This document shows positions 55,409 through 64,000 of a stretch of DNA of 64,000 bases, piece by piece; the stretch's first letter is position 1; each line of letters opens with the position of its first letter. Both the position numbers and the translations under genes were made by a program. Below the pieces are notes generated by a model, which saw only the letters and a list, made by a program, of their open reading frames with translations, had not been told where the DNA came from and ran no database searches. Where the stretch lies: contig JAERTD010000035.1 in the NCBI GenBank assembly GCA_016845175.1, positions 1 through 64,000 of the forward strand, read 5' to 3'. This DNA comes from Bacteroidota bacterium. Lineage in GTDB: Bacteria > Bacteroidota > Bacteroidia > Bacteroidales > F082.

Positions 55409-57388
55409 TCAACTCCCTGTGCGTAAGCGATTGTTTATATGGCGGTTATAATATTGCTGCAGAATGGCCTTTAATTGTTGTTCCATCCTGACTACTCGTT
55501 CAGGTTCTGATTTGAGAAGGTTCTTTTTATGCATGGGATCTTTCACATTATGATAGAGTTGCAGGCTCTTTTGTCCATCGAACATCAATGTAAAATCATC
55601 CTGAGTTAGCTGATATAAGCCATTGGTATAATGGACAGCCAGGTCTTGGGCAGTCGTATCAAAGCAGCTCCTTCCAAAAGCAAAGAACGCTTCAGAATAA
55701 TTAAGATAATCCAGTATGCTCGGCATCACATCGGTTTGCTGTACAATACTTGAGTCGATGCCTTGTAAATGCCTATCCCCCGGAGCAAACATCAGCATAG
55801 GAATGGCAAAGCGACCGGTGGAGTTTCCATAAAAATGTAAGCGTTCGTTGGAAGGCTTGTTTAAGGCCTGGCTCTCATCTGATTTCTTGGAAGGCAGGGT
55901 ACTCTGAGCGGGATGATCGGCCAGAATTATAAAGAGGGTATTGTTGTACCAGGGCATGCTTGCTGCTGTTTCAAAGAACTTCCGCAGGGCATAATCTGTA
56001 TACCTGACTACCTTATGAATTCTTAGATCTCCTTCAGGAAAACGGCCTTTATGCTCATCAGGGACCCGATAGGGATTATGAGAGCTCAGGGTGAATTCAA
56101 AGGCAAAAAAGGGCTGCTCAAAGGCATTAAGTTTATGAGCCATATATTGCAGAAAGGGTTCATCAAAAACACCCCAAAAACCATCATAATGATCACTACT
56201 GCCAAATTCCTGGCGGCCATGGTATTCCTTAAAGCCTGCGTAACCAGCAAAACCGTCAAAATCCATGGTCCCATTGTTCCCTCCATGGAAAAAGGCCGTA
56301 TGATAGGATTGCTTATTAAAGATCTGGGCAAGACTTTCAATGGCATTGGTACTATAGACTGAAGTGATAAAAGGATCGTCCATGAGAATGGGCAATCCTG
56401 AAACAATGGCCGGAATGGCATCAATGGATCGCAGGCCATTGGAATAGGCATTTGGAAACACCAACGAATGCTCCATCAGGGAATCCAGAAAAGGTGTGTA
56501 TCCTTCGTACTCATTCAAAAAGCCATTGTAGGCCCGTGAATAGCTTTCCAGCAAAAGCACCACCACATTCATATTCTGAAATTGAATGGAATCCTTTGGG
56601 TATTGATGAATGAGTGGGTATATATTATCCACTTCCTCATCGCTGAAATAATGCTTTTCCTCCAGCACATTATTCCCAAAGGTGGTCATCATGGCAAATG
56701 GTGTATTCAACACAATGGGAACATGCTTGGGATTGGTATATTTGGAGGCATGCATAATCGACAGCGGTTTCTTTTGAAGACCACCCCGACCACCAATGAG
56801 TGCAAGACCCATAATCACTAAAAAGATGAAAAACCGGCCCAGAACAGGCCATAATCCCATGGAAGACCTTAGCATGTTTTTGCTCTTGTCTCTATCCTTT
56901 ATTGATGGATAGATTGTAAAAGATCCCACCATCAAAATCAACCAGAGTACGGGCACATACCAATAATCAATTATGAATGATGGTAAGAGATTGAATACAT
57001 CATTACTCAGAAATATCAATTTTAATACATCTGCTGTAGATCTCTTAAGTATGAAGTTGAAGTATATGGAGTCCCCGAGATTAATTAGTAGAAGGATAGC
57101 GTTTATAAGAATAAAATAAACCTCTAGAAAACGCTGGTAGACCTTATGCAGCTTTATATTACCCAAAGGCAGTGCATGCATTAAAATGAACAATAAGTGG
57201 GTATAGACCAGTACAGAGGTGTCAAAACGCAAACCAACCAGAAACAGATAGGGAAAATCCCAACTTGGCAATTGGGTGAATACATCATGATTATACACCA
57301 GAAAAAATACCCTGCCCAAAACAAATAGCGCCAGCGCCAATAACAGGCGCTTAACAAGAACTAGTATGTGCTGGTAGTAAAGTGTCAT
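55409..57388 (-). CDS. LTA-synthase-family sulfatase, membrane anchored
   Basis: 659 residues from the ATG at 57388; a TTG three codons upstream is less likely. About five membrane spans in the first ~220 residues are followed by an extracytoplasmic alkaline-phosphatase-fold domain. Metal-binding motifs: NVVVLLLESYSRAYNG (Glu), the nucleophile segment SNGLRSIDAIPAIVSGLP (Ser where LtaS has Thr), FAFEFTLSSHNPYRVPDEHK and IILADHPAQST. In Gram-negatives such enzymes transfer phosphoglycerol or phosphoethanolamine to envelope glycans or lipids. A phosphotransferase is more likely than a true sulfatase. Confidence 0.88.
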   Translation of the reverse strand: MTLYYQHILVLVKRLLLALALFVLGRVFFLVYNHDVFTQLPSWDFPYLFLVGLRFDTSVLVYTHLLFILMHALPLGNIKLHKVYQRFLEVYFILINAILLLINLGDSIYFNFILKRSTADVLKLIFLSNDVFNLLPSFIIDYWYVPVLWLILMVGSFTIYPSIKDRDKSKNMLRSSMGLWPVLGRFFIFLVIMGLALIGGRGGLQKKPLSIMHASKYTNPKHVPIVLNTPFAMMTTFGNNVLEEKHYFSDEEVDNIYPLIHQYPKDSIQFQNMNVVVLLLESYSRAYNGFLNEYEGYTPFLDSLMEHSLVFPNAYSNGLRSIDAIPAIVSGLPILMDDPFITSVYSTNAIESLAQIFNKQSYHTAFFHGGNNGTMDFDGFAGYAGFKEYHGRQEFGSSDHYDGFWGVFDEPFLQYMAHKLNAFEQPFFAFEFTLSSHNPYRVPDEHKGRFPEGDLRIHKVVRYTDYALRKFFETAASMPWYNNTLFIILADHPAQSTLPSKKSDESQALNKPSNERLHFYGNSTGRFAIPMLMFAPGDRHLQGIDSSIVQQTDVMPSILDYLNYSEAFFAFGRSCFDTTAQDLAVHYTNGLYQLTQDDFTLMFDGQKSLQLYHNVKDPMHKKNLLKSEPERVVRMEQQLKAILQQYYNRHINNRLRTGS

Positions 57389-57484
57389 CAAATGCAAAAA
57401 TGCAAAAAATACAGCTCTTCTGTTTGTTTTCTTCCAAGGGAACCCAAGGAATTGGGTGTAATGGTTTGTTGTAGGATGTATTTA

Positions 57485-57521
57485 TAAAAAGGCGGCCTTC
57501 ATTTGAATTGAAGGCCGCCTT
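57485..57521 (-). terminator. Intrinsic terminator after the C25 peptidase gene
   Basis: Arms AAGGCGGCCTTCA (57489-57501) and TGAAGGCCGCCTT (57509-57521) form a perfect 13-bp stem with a seven-base loop; the minus strand then has a short T-run. Confidence 0.85.
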
Positions 57522-57542
57522 AATTATTTGAATACTTTGTGA

Positions 57543-60500
57543 TTATCGGTTCAACACCAGCTTTTGCGTGAGTACTTCCGATCCTACTTTAACGGTATAA
57601 AAGTAAATACCTGCATTTTTATCGTGAGCCAACCATTGTAAACTATGTTTACCCTCACTGAGGTAGGTGTCAGTTAAGGCGGTCACTTTTCTTCCGGTAA
57701 TATCATAAATATCCACCGATACCTGAGATGCCTCGTCGAGATTGATTTCAATCATCAGTTGTCCCTGGAAAGGATTGGGATATGCTGCAACGGAAAATGA
57801 GGCGGCCTCATAGCTTGGCACATCAGTCCATGCATTATACATATTAAAGAAATCCAGGATCTTTGCCATGACATCATCCTTGGTAAATTCCTCATCAGTA
57901 AGACCTGCAAATTCAAAGGAGCAACCCACTGTTTTATAGGTTTCATTTTCATAGGCCACACCAGTAACAAATTCAGGAGCTTCGTTCCCGAATATCATGA
58001 AGGCGTCACCCTTGGCCTCTATCTGGTCCATATAATTGTTATTTCCTTCATAAACAAAGTTGTAACCTTCCATCATGCTACCCTCTTCTCCATAGATAAT
58101 GCTCAGATTATCACTTCCGGCATCCAGTCCGTTGATGTAAAACATGGGGTGAACGGCTGTAGGATCATCATCGACCCAGGTGTCACCACCTTCCATATAA
58201 ACCCTGCCTCCGCTGGCAAGAAAATCCGCCAGCAACTGACCTTCTGCTTCATCTAAAATGTGATGATCTGGAAATACACCCAGAAGTACAAAGACCGAAT
58301 GATATTGTGAGAGATCAGCCAACACATGGTCGTCCTCATCTGCAGCTACACGCAAGGTGTTGAAACAATCTTTCATATAATCCTGAGATGGACTTTCAGC
58401 AAGGTTTACCACCAGAATTTTGGTCAATCCAACCACACTTGAAAACTGAACGATTTCTGTCAGCTCATGATCAGCTATTAGTTCCAATAGGAAGGGGGTT
58501 AATGTTCCTTCGGGAGCATCACCTGCCACTGTTACATTGTATACAGCCTCTTGAGTAGCTCCTGCACCAAGAAAACCAAAAGTTTGCTGGTTGCCATTGA
58601 TGGTGATAAACTCGCTTATGCTACTCAGCTGACCCATCACATTATAGGCATCTGCAGATCCTGAGTTGGCTATACTTACGGTAATGTCGACAGTTTCACC
58701 CGGATCAAGACGGCCGTTGCCATTTCCATTGGCATCATTAATGCTGTAGGATTCATACTCCATTACAGGAGCATGAGAAATGATCATAAAGTTGGATTGC
58801 CAGGCATTCCCACTATCGTCTTCTGCAATAACTGAAAAGCTTATTAAACCTCCATCAGGCACATTATTGGCCACATCAAATTCAAATCCATCCATGATAG
58901 ATACTGTATCACCTTGCATGATGTCTCCATAATCAGCATCTGCATCTTTTATGGTGATAAACTGACTGGAAGAAAGCAGAGTGGCCTCTACACCATAAGC
59001 ATCTTCTGTACCTACGTTGGTCAGTCCCAGTTCCATGAAAATATTTTCCGAATAGTCGGCCATACCATTGCTGTTGCCATTTATATCATTTAAGGTATTG
59101 TTAGCATACACTACAAATGGAGCCATGGATTCTATTTCAATGGTTCCCATATAAGGCACATAATTAAAGGCCGTAACCACCACACTGGCAGTTCCGATAT
59201 CACTTAAGGGTTCGAAGGTAATGGTAGCAGAACCATTTTCAACGGTAGCCGATCCATAAATCTCGCCATCCATAGTAAAAGCTGCCAAAGCACCTTCCAC
59301 ATTACAATTGATAGTCAATGAGGTTTCACCAATGGTGATACTGGCATCATGGTTAACACTCATATCTTCAGGTATGGCTGTTCGTACCATCAGTGATGGG
59401 TCACCAAACAAAACCCAGGTATCAGTCATATCATCACCTGCACTACCATAGGCATCATTCATCCCCATACAACCGTTCATGGTGACTCCACCAAAAGTTC
59501 TTTTGATATTATCTGTATAGGCCTCACTCAGGATATCATTCATCTCATCCTGACCATGCATAGGTGGATTCCAGCTTTGATTGATGGTGGACATCAGAGT
59601 AGCCACCGCACCAGTGGGTTCTCCACTATCTTCAGCCCTTAGCCAGGCTTCTGCAAAACAAGAACTATTGACAAAGTTTCCGTTCACACATGCTACGGAA
59701 ATAATAAAAGGCCATTTGCCCACATTGGTAAGTTGGTTCACATTGTTACTTGAAAAACTTGAACTACTCCAGGCACTTGTACTTCCGTGACCAGTATAAT
59801 TAATAATAGTAACCCCATCATTAACCACTGAACTAACCATACTTGGGTTGGGGTTGCCCGGGGCATCATTTCCACCCTGGCTTCCATCAAATAATTCGTA
59901 GCCATAGGTATAGGTCCAAGGTATCAGCTTGTTATCCTGAATATTTCGGATGTGTTGATAGTCATATTCGTTGTCATCACCAGGACCTTCATTGGATGCA
60001 ATTCCGAGGGCATCTGAATACCATGTGGTATCACTGCTAATTGGGGTTTGCTCATACTGCAAGGTTCTTGTCACCTGAGTTACCACATGTGCCTCTGTTT
60101 GTGCAGAAAATCTTCCCACAAAAACATCAGGGTAGTGGTCATTACCCACTATGTATGCATAATTGTTATCTGAGTCCTCACCGCCAATGCTGCTACAGGG
60201 CACTTCCTGTGAATCACCTACTAGCAGTACGAAGGTCAGCCCGTTGTCGTTATAATAATCAGCAATAAACTGTTTGATGGCAACCGCATTTCCAATGGTG
60301 GCCACATCTACCAGCTCTACCGGTGTTCCGGTTTGAATTTTCCAATCAACCAAATCCTGAACTTCTTCCATGAAGTCGCCATATGATATCACCAGCATAT
60401 TGCCATGTTCGTCGAGAGCTTCATAGCGACTGGCAGATTGCGCATTGATGAAATGATTCTTATAAATCTCATCAAATGACTTGTTGATTGCCTGATCAGC

Positions 60501-61130
60501 ATTGGTTCTGTTGAAAGGATTGATGCGGGCAGGCCCAGCCTCAGTTACTTCAAGAACAATATCATAATACACCCGAAGAACCTTGGTTACCGGATTGTAC
60601 TGAAAAGGCTGGAACAAAACAGTTTGTCCACGATAGTCCCTTACAATATATGGATCTCTTAGCTGTCCCAGGTTTCCTGGATAAAAGGCATCCATTGAAT
60701 AATCCTGACCATAAGAGTAAGGCACATCATCCGGATGAACAGTCCTTATCAGGTTTCCTTTGGAGGGGGCTATCAGTACATTCGAATATTCCTCATATTG
60801 GGAAGAAATAATTTCCACTTTCATTTCAGACAGGTCAGGAATAATCAGAGATGTAGGAAACAAAGGAAGCTCTGGAGCACCTTCTTTTAATATGGGGACT
60901 CCGCTTTCCACGGAAATCGTCCAGGCATTTCCTCTTTCGGTGATTACTTCACTTTTTTGGAAACCATCCAGTTTGAAATGCAACTGACTCACTTGAATAT
61001 TGGAATAATTCAATTGAATTTGTGCTGTGGATGGTTGCTCTGACTGAATATTTACCCAATCGGAGGCAAACAAATTAACTATGCTTACTGCAAATACCAG
61101 AAGCATGAGTACTGAAGTCTTTCGAATCAT
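57543..61130 (-). CDS. Gingipain-like C25 cysteine peptidase with T9SS sorting domain
   Basis: 1195 residues. Signal peptide (~1-22), propeptide (~30-230), then a C25 catalytic domain (~240-590). The dyad is His448 (NYTGHGSTSAW) and Cys481 (ISVACVNGNF), 33 residues apart, the spacing of the His211/Cys244 pair in RgpB. Two Ig-like modules follow, each opening with a DxNGNxNG motif (~682 and ~799). Residues ~902-1095 resemble a glutamine-amidotransferase/ThuA-like fold (HSVFVLLGVF, then LADFLASGGRVYMEGGD). A T9SS sorting domain (AAYPNPFQGQLMIEINLDEA) ends at VLNR. It is predicted to be a secreted protease; the specificity is not readable. It follows a second C25 gene by 106 bases. Confidence 0.93.
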   Translation of the reverse strand: MIRKTSVLMLLVFAVSIVNLFASDWVNIQSEQPSTAQIQLNYSNIQVSQLHFKLDGFQKSEVITERGNAWTISVESGVPILKEGAPELPLFPTSLIIPDLSEMKVEIISSQYEEYSNVLIAPSKGNLIRTVHPDDVPYSYGQDYSMDAFYPGNLGQLRDPYIVRDYRGQTVLFQPFQYNPVTKVLRVYYDIVLEVTEAGPARINPFNRTNADQAINKSFDEIYKNHFINAQSASRYEALDEHGNMLVISYGDFMEEVQDLVDWKIQTGTPVELVDVATIGNAVAIKQFIADYYNDNGLTFVLLVGDSQEVPCSSIGGEDSDNNYAYIVGNDHYPDVFVGRFSAQTEAHVVTQVTRTLQYEQTPISSDTTWYSDALGIASNEGPGDDNEYDYQHIRNIQDNKLIPWTYTYGYELFDGSQGGNDAPGNPNPSMVSSVVNDGVTIINYTGHGSTSAWSSSSFSSNNVNQLTNVGKWPFIISVACVNGNFVNSSCFAEAWLRAEDSGEPTGAVATLMSTINQSWNPPMHGQDEMNDILSEAYTDNIKRTFGGVTMNGCMGMNDAYGSAGDDMTDTWVLFGDPSLMVRTAIPEDMSVNHDASITIGETSLTINCNVEGALAAFTMDGEIYGSATVENGSATITFEPLSDIGTASVVVTAFNYVPYMGTIEIESMAPFVVYANNTLNDINGNSNGMADYSENIFMELGLTNVGTEDAYGVEATLLSSSQFITIKDADADYGDIMQGDTVSIMDGFEFDVANNVPDGGLISFSVIAEDDSGNAWQSNFMIISHAPVMEYESYSINDANGNGNGRLDPGETVDITVSIANSGSADAYNVMGQLSSISEFITINGNQQTFGFLGAGATQEAVYNVTVAGDAPEGTLTPFLLELIADHELTEIVQFSSVVGLTKILVVNLAESPSQDYMKDCFNTLRVAADEDDHVLADLSQYHSVFVLLGVFPDHHILDEAEGQLLADFLASGGRVYMEGGDTWVDDDPTAVHPMFYINGLDAGSDNLSIIYGEEGSMMEGYNFVYEGNNNYMDQIEAKGDAFMIFGNEAPEFVTGVAYENETYKTVGCSFEFAGLTDEEFTKDDVMAKILDFFNMYNAWTDVPSYEAASFSVAAYPNPFQGQLMIEINLDEASQVSVDIYDITGRKVTALTDTYLSEGKHSLQWLAHDKNAGIYFYTVKVGSEVLTQKLVLNR

Positions 61131-61236
61131 TTTGGTTGGTCTTTAAGTTATTGCTATAGTAGTCTAATTATTAATGACATCCAGATACTGAAATGGTTGT
61201 CTGATGTTTGAAATCTTGCAACTATTTTATTAAGGT

Positions 61237-64000
61237 TTATGGCAAAAGTATGAGTTTTTTATAGGATGTTCCCTCTTGGGTTTCAAGAATGATGTGGTAG
61301 AGGCCAGCAGACCTATGACTCATATCAATTGTAAACACCGAAGCAGATAGTTCTGAAATATGGTGAGATTCCAGCACTTCACCTTTAATATCAACTATTT
61401 TGATGCTTGCAGTCCCTTGAATATCCTGAGAAAATTTGATTAGGGCAAAATCGTGTGTCGGATTGGGCTGTATACTAAACATCCCCTTCTCATGTGGTGC
61501 GATGGAAGTGAGAGGGTTGATAATTTCAACCTCCAGGGAATCTGAATAAATACCAATACCACAAGCATTTACTCCTGCTGCTTTAATCCAGGCAAAACCT
61601 TCGAAAGTTGAAGTCCAGGTTACTGTACCCACAAGACCATTTCCACTAATAAGGCCTGCTTCAGGCGGATAAACGGACCATTGGTAGTTTTCTGCCAGAT
61701 CCAATTCAGGAATGCTGTAATCAGAGTTCGTGATCAGTTCCAGGTCAACGGTGGTTGGTCCATCAGGCATTTCAGGAGCATCTAAATGGATAAATTCCAG
61801 TTGCATGGTATCAGAGGCCAACAAACCATCCACATCTACAATATTTAAAACCAACTGAACACTTCTGTTATCCAGATCAGTTTGGGAAGCTGTATACAGT
61901 GGGTTCAATAAATTCATATTATCGAACACACCACTTCCGCTGCTATGCCAGTAAATACTATCGTAATTGGTTGCTGTACCATCACACGGGAAGGGCTCCA
62001 GCGCACAATCCTCAGCATCGGGACCGGCAAAAACAGTGGTCATCATCATGGATGGCAAGGAGATGTTGTCAAGCCATGCCTTATCTGCTCCTCCTGTGGT
62101 ATTAAAATCTTTGCTGTAAACCCATTTGAAAGTATGCATACCTTCCTCAACTGCATAGGCTTGACGCTGCCAGCTTTCATTTATCCCTGACCAGGCTTGT
62201 ACAGCTACATTATCTATATAAAAAGTGAGAAAGTCGTAATCGGGTTCGGAAGACACTTTTCTATGGAAACTAATACTGTCATTACCCATGACATAATAAG
62301 AAATATACAGCTCAGAAGTGCTGTTATCGTCAATATCTCCTGAGGCTGCATCATAAACTCCTTCAAAAGGGTACTGACTGTTAATCACCCATGGTAGATC
62401 CCCATCCTCTTGCCAGTTAAAGCTAGAAAAACCACCGCTTTCCCAATCTTCAAGTATCTGACCAATTTTTGGGAAGAAAGTCTGAACCACATCATAACCA
62501 CCACAAAGCATCTGAAACCTCATCTCGGCAATAATACCCTCAGGTGCATCGGCATCTACCTCCACTTCAAACTCAGGGAAACAGGCTCCCATGGTCGACA
62601 CTACAGGCAGTGTGGTGTCCTCGCTTAATACATTTACATAAGCATTGTAAGCAATCAAACTGGTATGCACCTGATACGCTAAACAATGGCCATTATTTAC
62701 AGTTTCGATTTTAATAGTTGCTGTTTCACCGGGGTCCAAACGACCATTATCGTTCCCATTTGCTTCATCATCCACAACCAATCGAACAGCAGCAAGATTG
62801 GGAGCCATCGCTGTGAGGCTAAACTGACTGCTCCAGGAAGAGTCCTGATTGTCAGTGGCGATAACATCCAGATTAATGATGTGCTGATCCGGCACATTAT
62901 CGGCCAGATGCACTACGAAGGCATCCGCTACGCTTTTGGTTTCATCGGCCAGAATACTTCCGTAAAACTCATCCTGATCCACCAGATTCAAATAAGTGTC
63001 ATCGGTGGATAATACTACATCAACTTCATGCGCATCTTCATTACCGTAATTGGCAACAGCAACAGTTAGGTGTACTTCTTCATCAAACTCAGCTTGGCCA
63101 TTACCGTTTCCCAGGATGGTATCATTCAGGCTATGGGCTTCATAAATACAGTAAGGGCCATCGGGAGAGAAAACCTCAATGGTACTGATATAAGGTTGGA
63201 AATTTTGGGCAGTAATAACAAGCTCAACCTCACCAGGCACAGTAATCATCTCAAATTCTACTACAGCCACGCCGTTTTCATCAGCTAATGCTGTCCCCAG
63301 GTTTTCACCATCACGATTCAATACCACATAAGCATAAGGATGTGAATTCACTTCAAAGGATGTGGCACCAACTAAAATAAAGGTCTCATGACTGACCGTC
63401 ATTTCCTCGGGAACCGAATAATAGATCATAAGCGCAGGGTCTCCAAGCAAGTTGTAGATATCCCAATAATATTGTTCAAGGGAGGATCCGCTTTCTGACA
63501 CAGCCAGGTTACCGGCAAATATTATCTGATCCATGGTGGTATACCACTCACCAAAGGCTTCACCATGATCATGAAAAGACCTGTCGTAATTTCCCAAAGT
63601 AGTTTCTTCATAAGGTGGAGGGTTCTCACTAATGGTTCCCACACCCACTCCAAAGTAATAATCTTCATCCCAATAGGTTGAATTGGATCCTCCAATATAT
63701 CCTACACATCCCTTATCCGCTGTCCTTGTGATCACCTCACCAAAACAAGTGGTTTGATACTCACTTGAAGAACAACAGTTTCCAATTAGCAAACCATATT
63801 TATCCTGATTCTGGAGGTTGGCTACATCATTCATGGTGAAAGATGGGTCAGCCCAACCATTGGGGCTGCAATGGGCTGTATAGTTTCCAAAGGTGACTCC
63901 ATCAGATACATTTTGTTGGATTTGAGCTGAAGCACTGCCAGATGCCGGGTACAAATAAGTATGTGAATAGATATCATGGGCATCGTTAAAGTAATTGATG
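61237..64000 (-). CDS. Second gingipain-like C25 peptidase, N-terminus outside the window
   Basis: The frame stays open to base 64000, so the signal and propeptide are missing; about 921 residues are visible. His (TAHCS, codon 63871-63873) and Cys (the second of NCC, codon 63772-63774) lie 33 residues apart as in its neighbour, giving a C25 dyad, though the local motifs AHC and NCC differ from the usual GHG and ACVNG. Then come two Ig-like modules with NGNGN motifs, a jelly-roll/MAM-like domain (LEDWESGGFSSFNWQEDGDL), a PKD-like repeat (VFAGPD to QLVLNIVD), another Ig-like domain and a T9SS sorting domain (FSIQPNPTHDFALIKFSQD). It was probably formed by duplication with the next gene. Confidence 0.9.
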   Translation of the reverse strand, partial: INYFNDAHDIYSHTYLYPASGSASAQIQQNVSDGVTFGNYTAHCSPNGWADPSFTMNDVANLQNQDKYGLLIGNCCSSSEYQTTCFGEVITRTADKGCVGYIGGSNSTYWDEDYYFGVGVGTISENPPPYEETTLGNYDRSFHDHGEAFGEWYTTMDQIIFAGNLAVSESGSSLEQYYWDIYNLLGDPALMIYYSVPEEMTVSHETFILVGATSFEVNSHPYAYVVLNRDGENLGTALADENGVAVVEFEMITVPGEVELVITAQNFQPYISTIEVFSPDGPYCIYEAHSLNDTILGNGNGQAEFDEEVHLTVAVANYGNEDAHEVDVVLSTDDTYLNLVDQDEFYGSILADETKSVADAFVVHLADNVPDQHIINLDVIATDNQDSSWSSQFSLTAMAPNLAAVRLVVDDEANGNDNGRLDPGETATIKIETVNNGHCLAYQVHTSLIAYNAYVNVLSEDTTLPVVSTMGACFPEFEVEVDADAPEGIIAEMRFQMLCGGYDVVQTFFPKIGQILEDWESGGFSSFNWQEDGDLPWVINSQYPFEGVYDAASGDIDDNSTSELYISYYVMGNDSISFHRKVSSEPDYDFLTFYIDNVAVQAWSGINESWQRQAYAVEEGMHTFKWVYSKDFNTTGGADKAWLDNISLPSMMMTTVFAGPDAEDCALEPFPCDGTATNYDSIYWHSSGSGVFDNMNLLNPLYTASQTDLDNRSVQLVLNIVDVDGLLASDTMQLEFIHLDAPEMPDGPTTVDLELITNSDYSIPELDLAENYQWSVYPPEAGLISGNGLVGTVTWTSTFEGFAWIKAAGVNACGIGIYSDSLEVEIINPLTSIAPHEKGMFSIQPNPTHDFALIKFSQDIQGTASIKIVDIKGEVLESHHISELSASVFTIDMSHRSAGLYHIILETQEGTSYKKLILLP

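Noticed and set aside
1-64000. tRNA genes, CRISPR arrays, insertion sequences or prophage
   Set aside because: No cloverleaf-like segments, direct-repeat arrays, transposase or integrase frames were seen; intergenic regions are short.

Overview
This 64 kb window is chromosomal DNA from a member of the Bacteroidota, most likely a free-living Bacteroidales/Marinilabiliales-type bacterium (the order is an inference). The evidence is a full-length SprA (the type IX secretion system, T9SS, outer-membrane translocon), several secreted proteins with T9SS C-terminal sorting domains, an ECF sigma / FecR pair of the Bacteroidetes type, tandem energy-transducing TonB proteins, and repeated Bacteroidota -7 promoter elements (TAnnTTTG) just upstream of genes. 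Both ends of the window cut through genes. I saw no rRNA, tRNA, CRISPR array, insertion sequence or prophage.

Layout. 1-5.7 kb: a truncated secreted protein and a parallel beta-helix T9SS cargo. The beta-helix gene is the last member of a minus-strand run (8.8 to 2.5 kb) made of an ECF sigma factor, a FecR anti-sigma factor, an STN-domain protein fused to a small beta-barrel, and the beta-helix protein. This looks like a cell-surface signalling unit without a TonB receptor. 9.1-18.9 kb (plus strand): a DMT transporter, rplU-rpmA, serS, a TPR protein with rsmA, an NhaC antiporter and uvrC. 18.9-29.5 kb (minus): two TonB paralogues, a VanZ-like protein, gcvH, sprA and ruvA. 29.6-39.1 kb (minus): dxs, a steroid 5-alpha-reductase-family membrane protein, a frameshifted NAD-dependent epimerase, and the Fe-S assembly operon sufBCDSE with sufT. 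39.3-44 kb: an Hpt protein and NtrC-type regulator, divergent from a membrane-anchored PHP-like protein and a GT39 glycosyltransferase. 44-54.7 kb: a CDGSH protein, fumC, an ArsC-family protein, prfB with its programmed +1 frameshift, recX, an FKBP isomerase, a DUF4136 lipoprotein, a sirtuin, mdh, a serine hydrolase and maeB. 54.8-64 kb: a MobB-like P-loop protein, an LTA-synthase-like sulfatase, and two tandem gingipain-like (C25) cysteine peptidases, the second running off the right edge.

How the genes work together. SprA exports cargo carrying C-terminal sorting domains, and the window holds three clear examples: the beta-helix protein and both C25 peptidases. TonB proteins energise outer-membrane transport. 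The SUF operon supplies Fe-S clusters, for example to the CDGSH protein. FumC, Mdh and MaeB act in C4/pyruvate metabolism. Several start codons were moved downstream because a -7 element overlaps or follows the longer start. Points most worth a second look are the STN-barrel signalling unit, the epimerase frameshift at a slippery heptamer, the PHP-like protein that lacks the first metal-binding motif, the tandem C25 peptidases sharing repeat modules, and three palindromic candidate operators.
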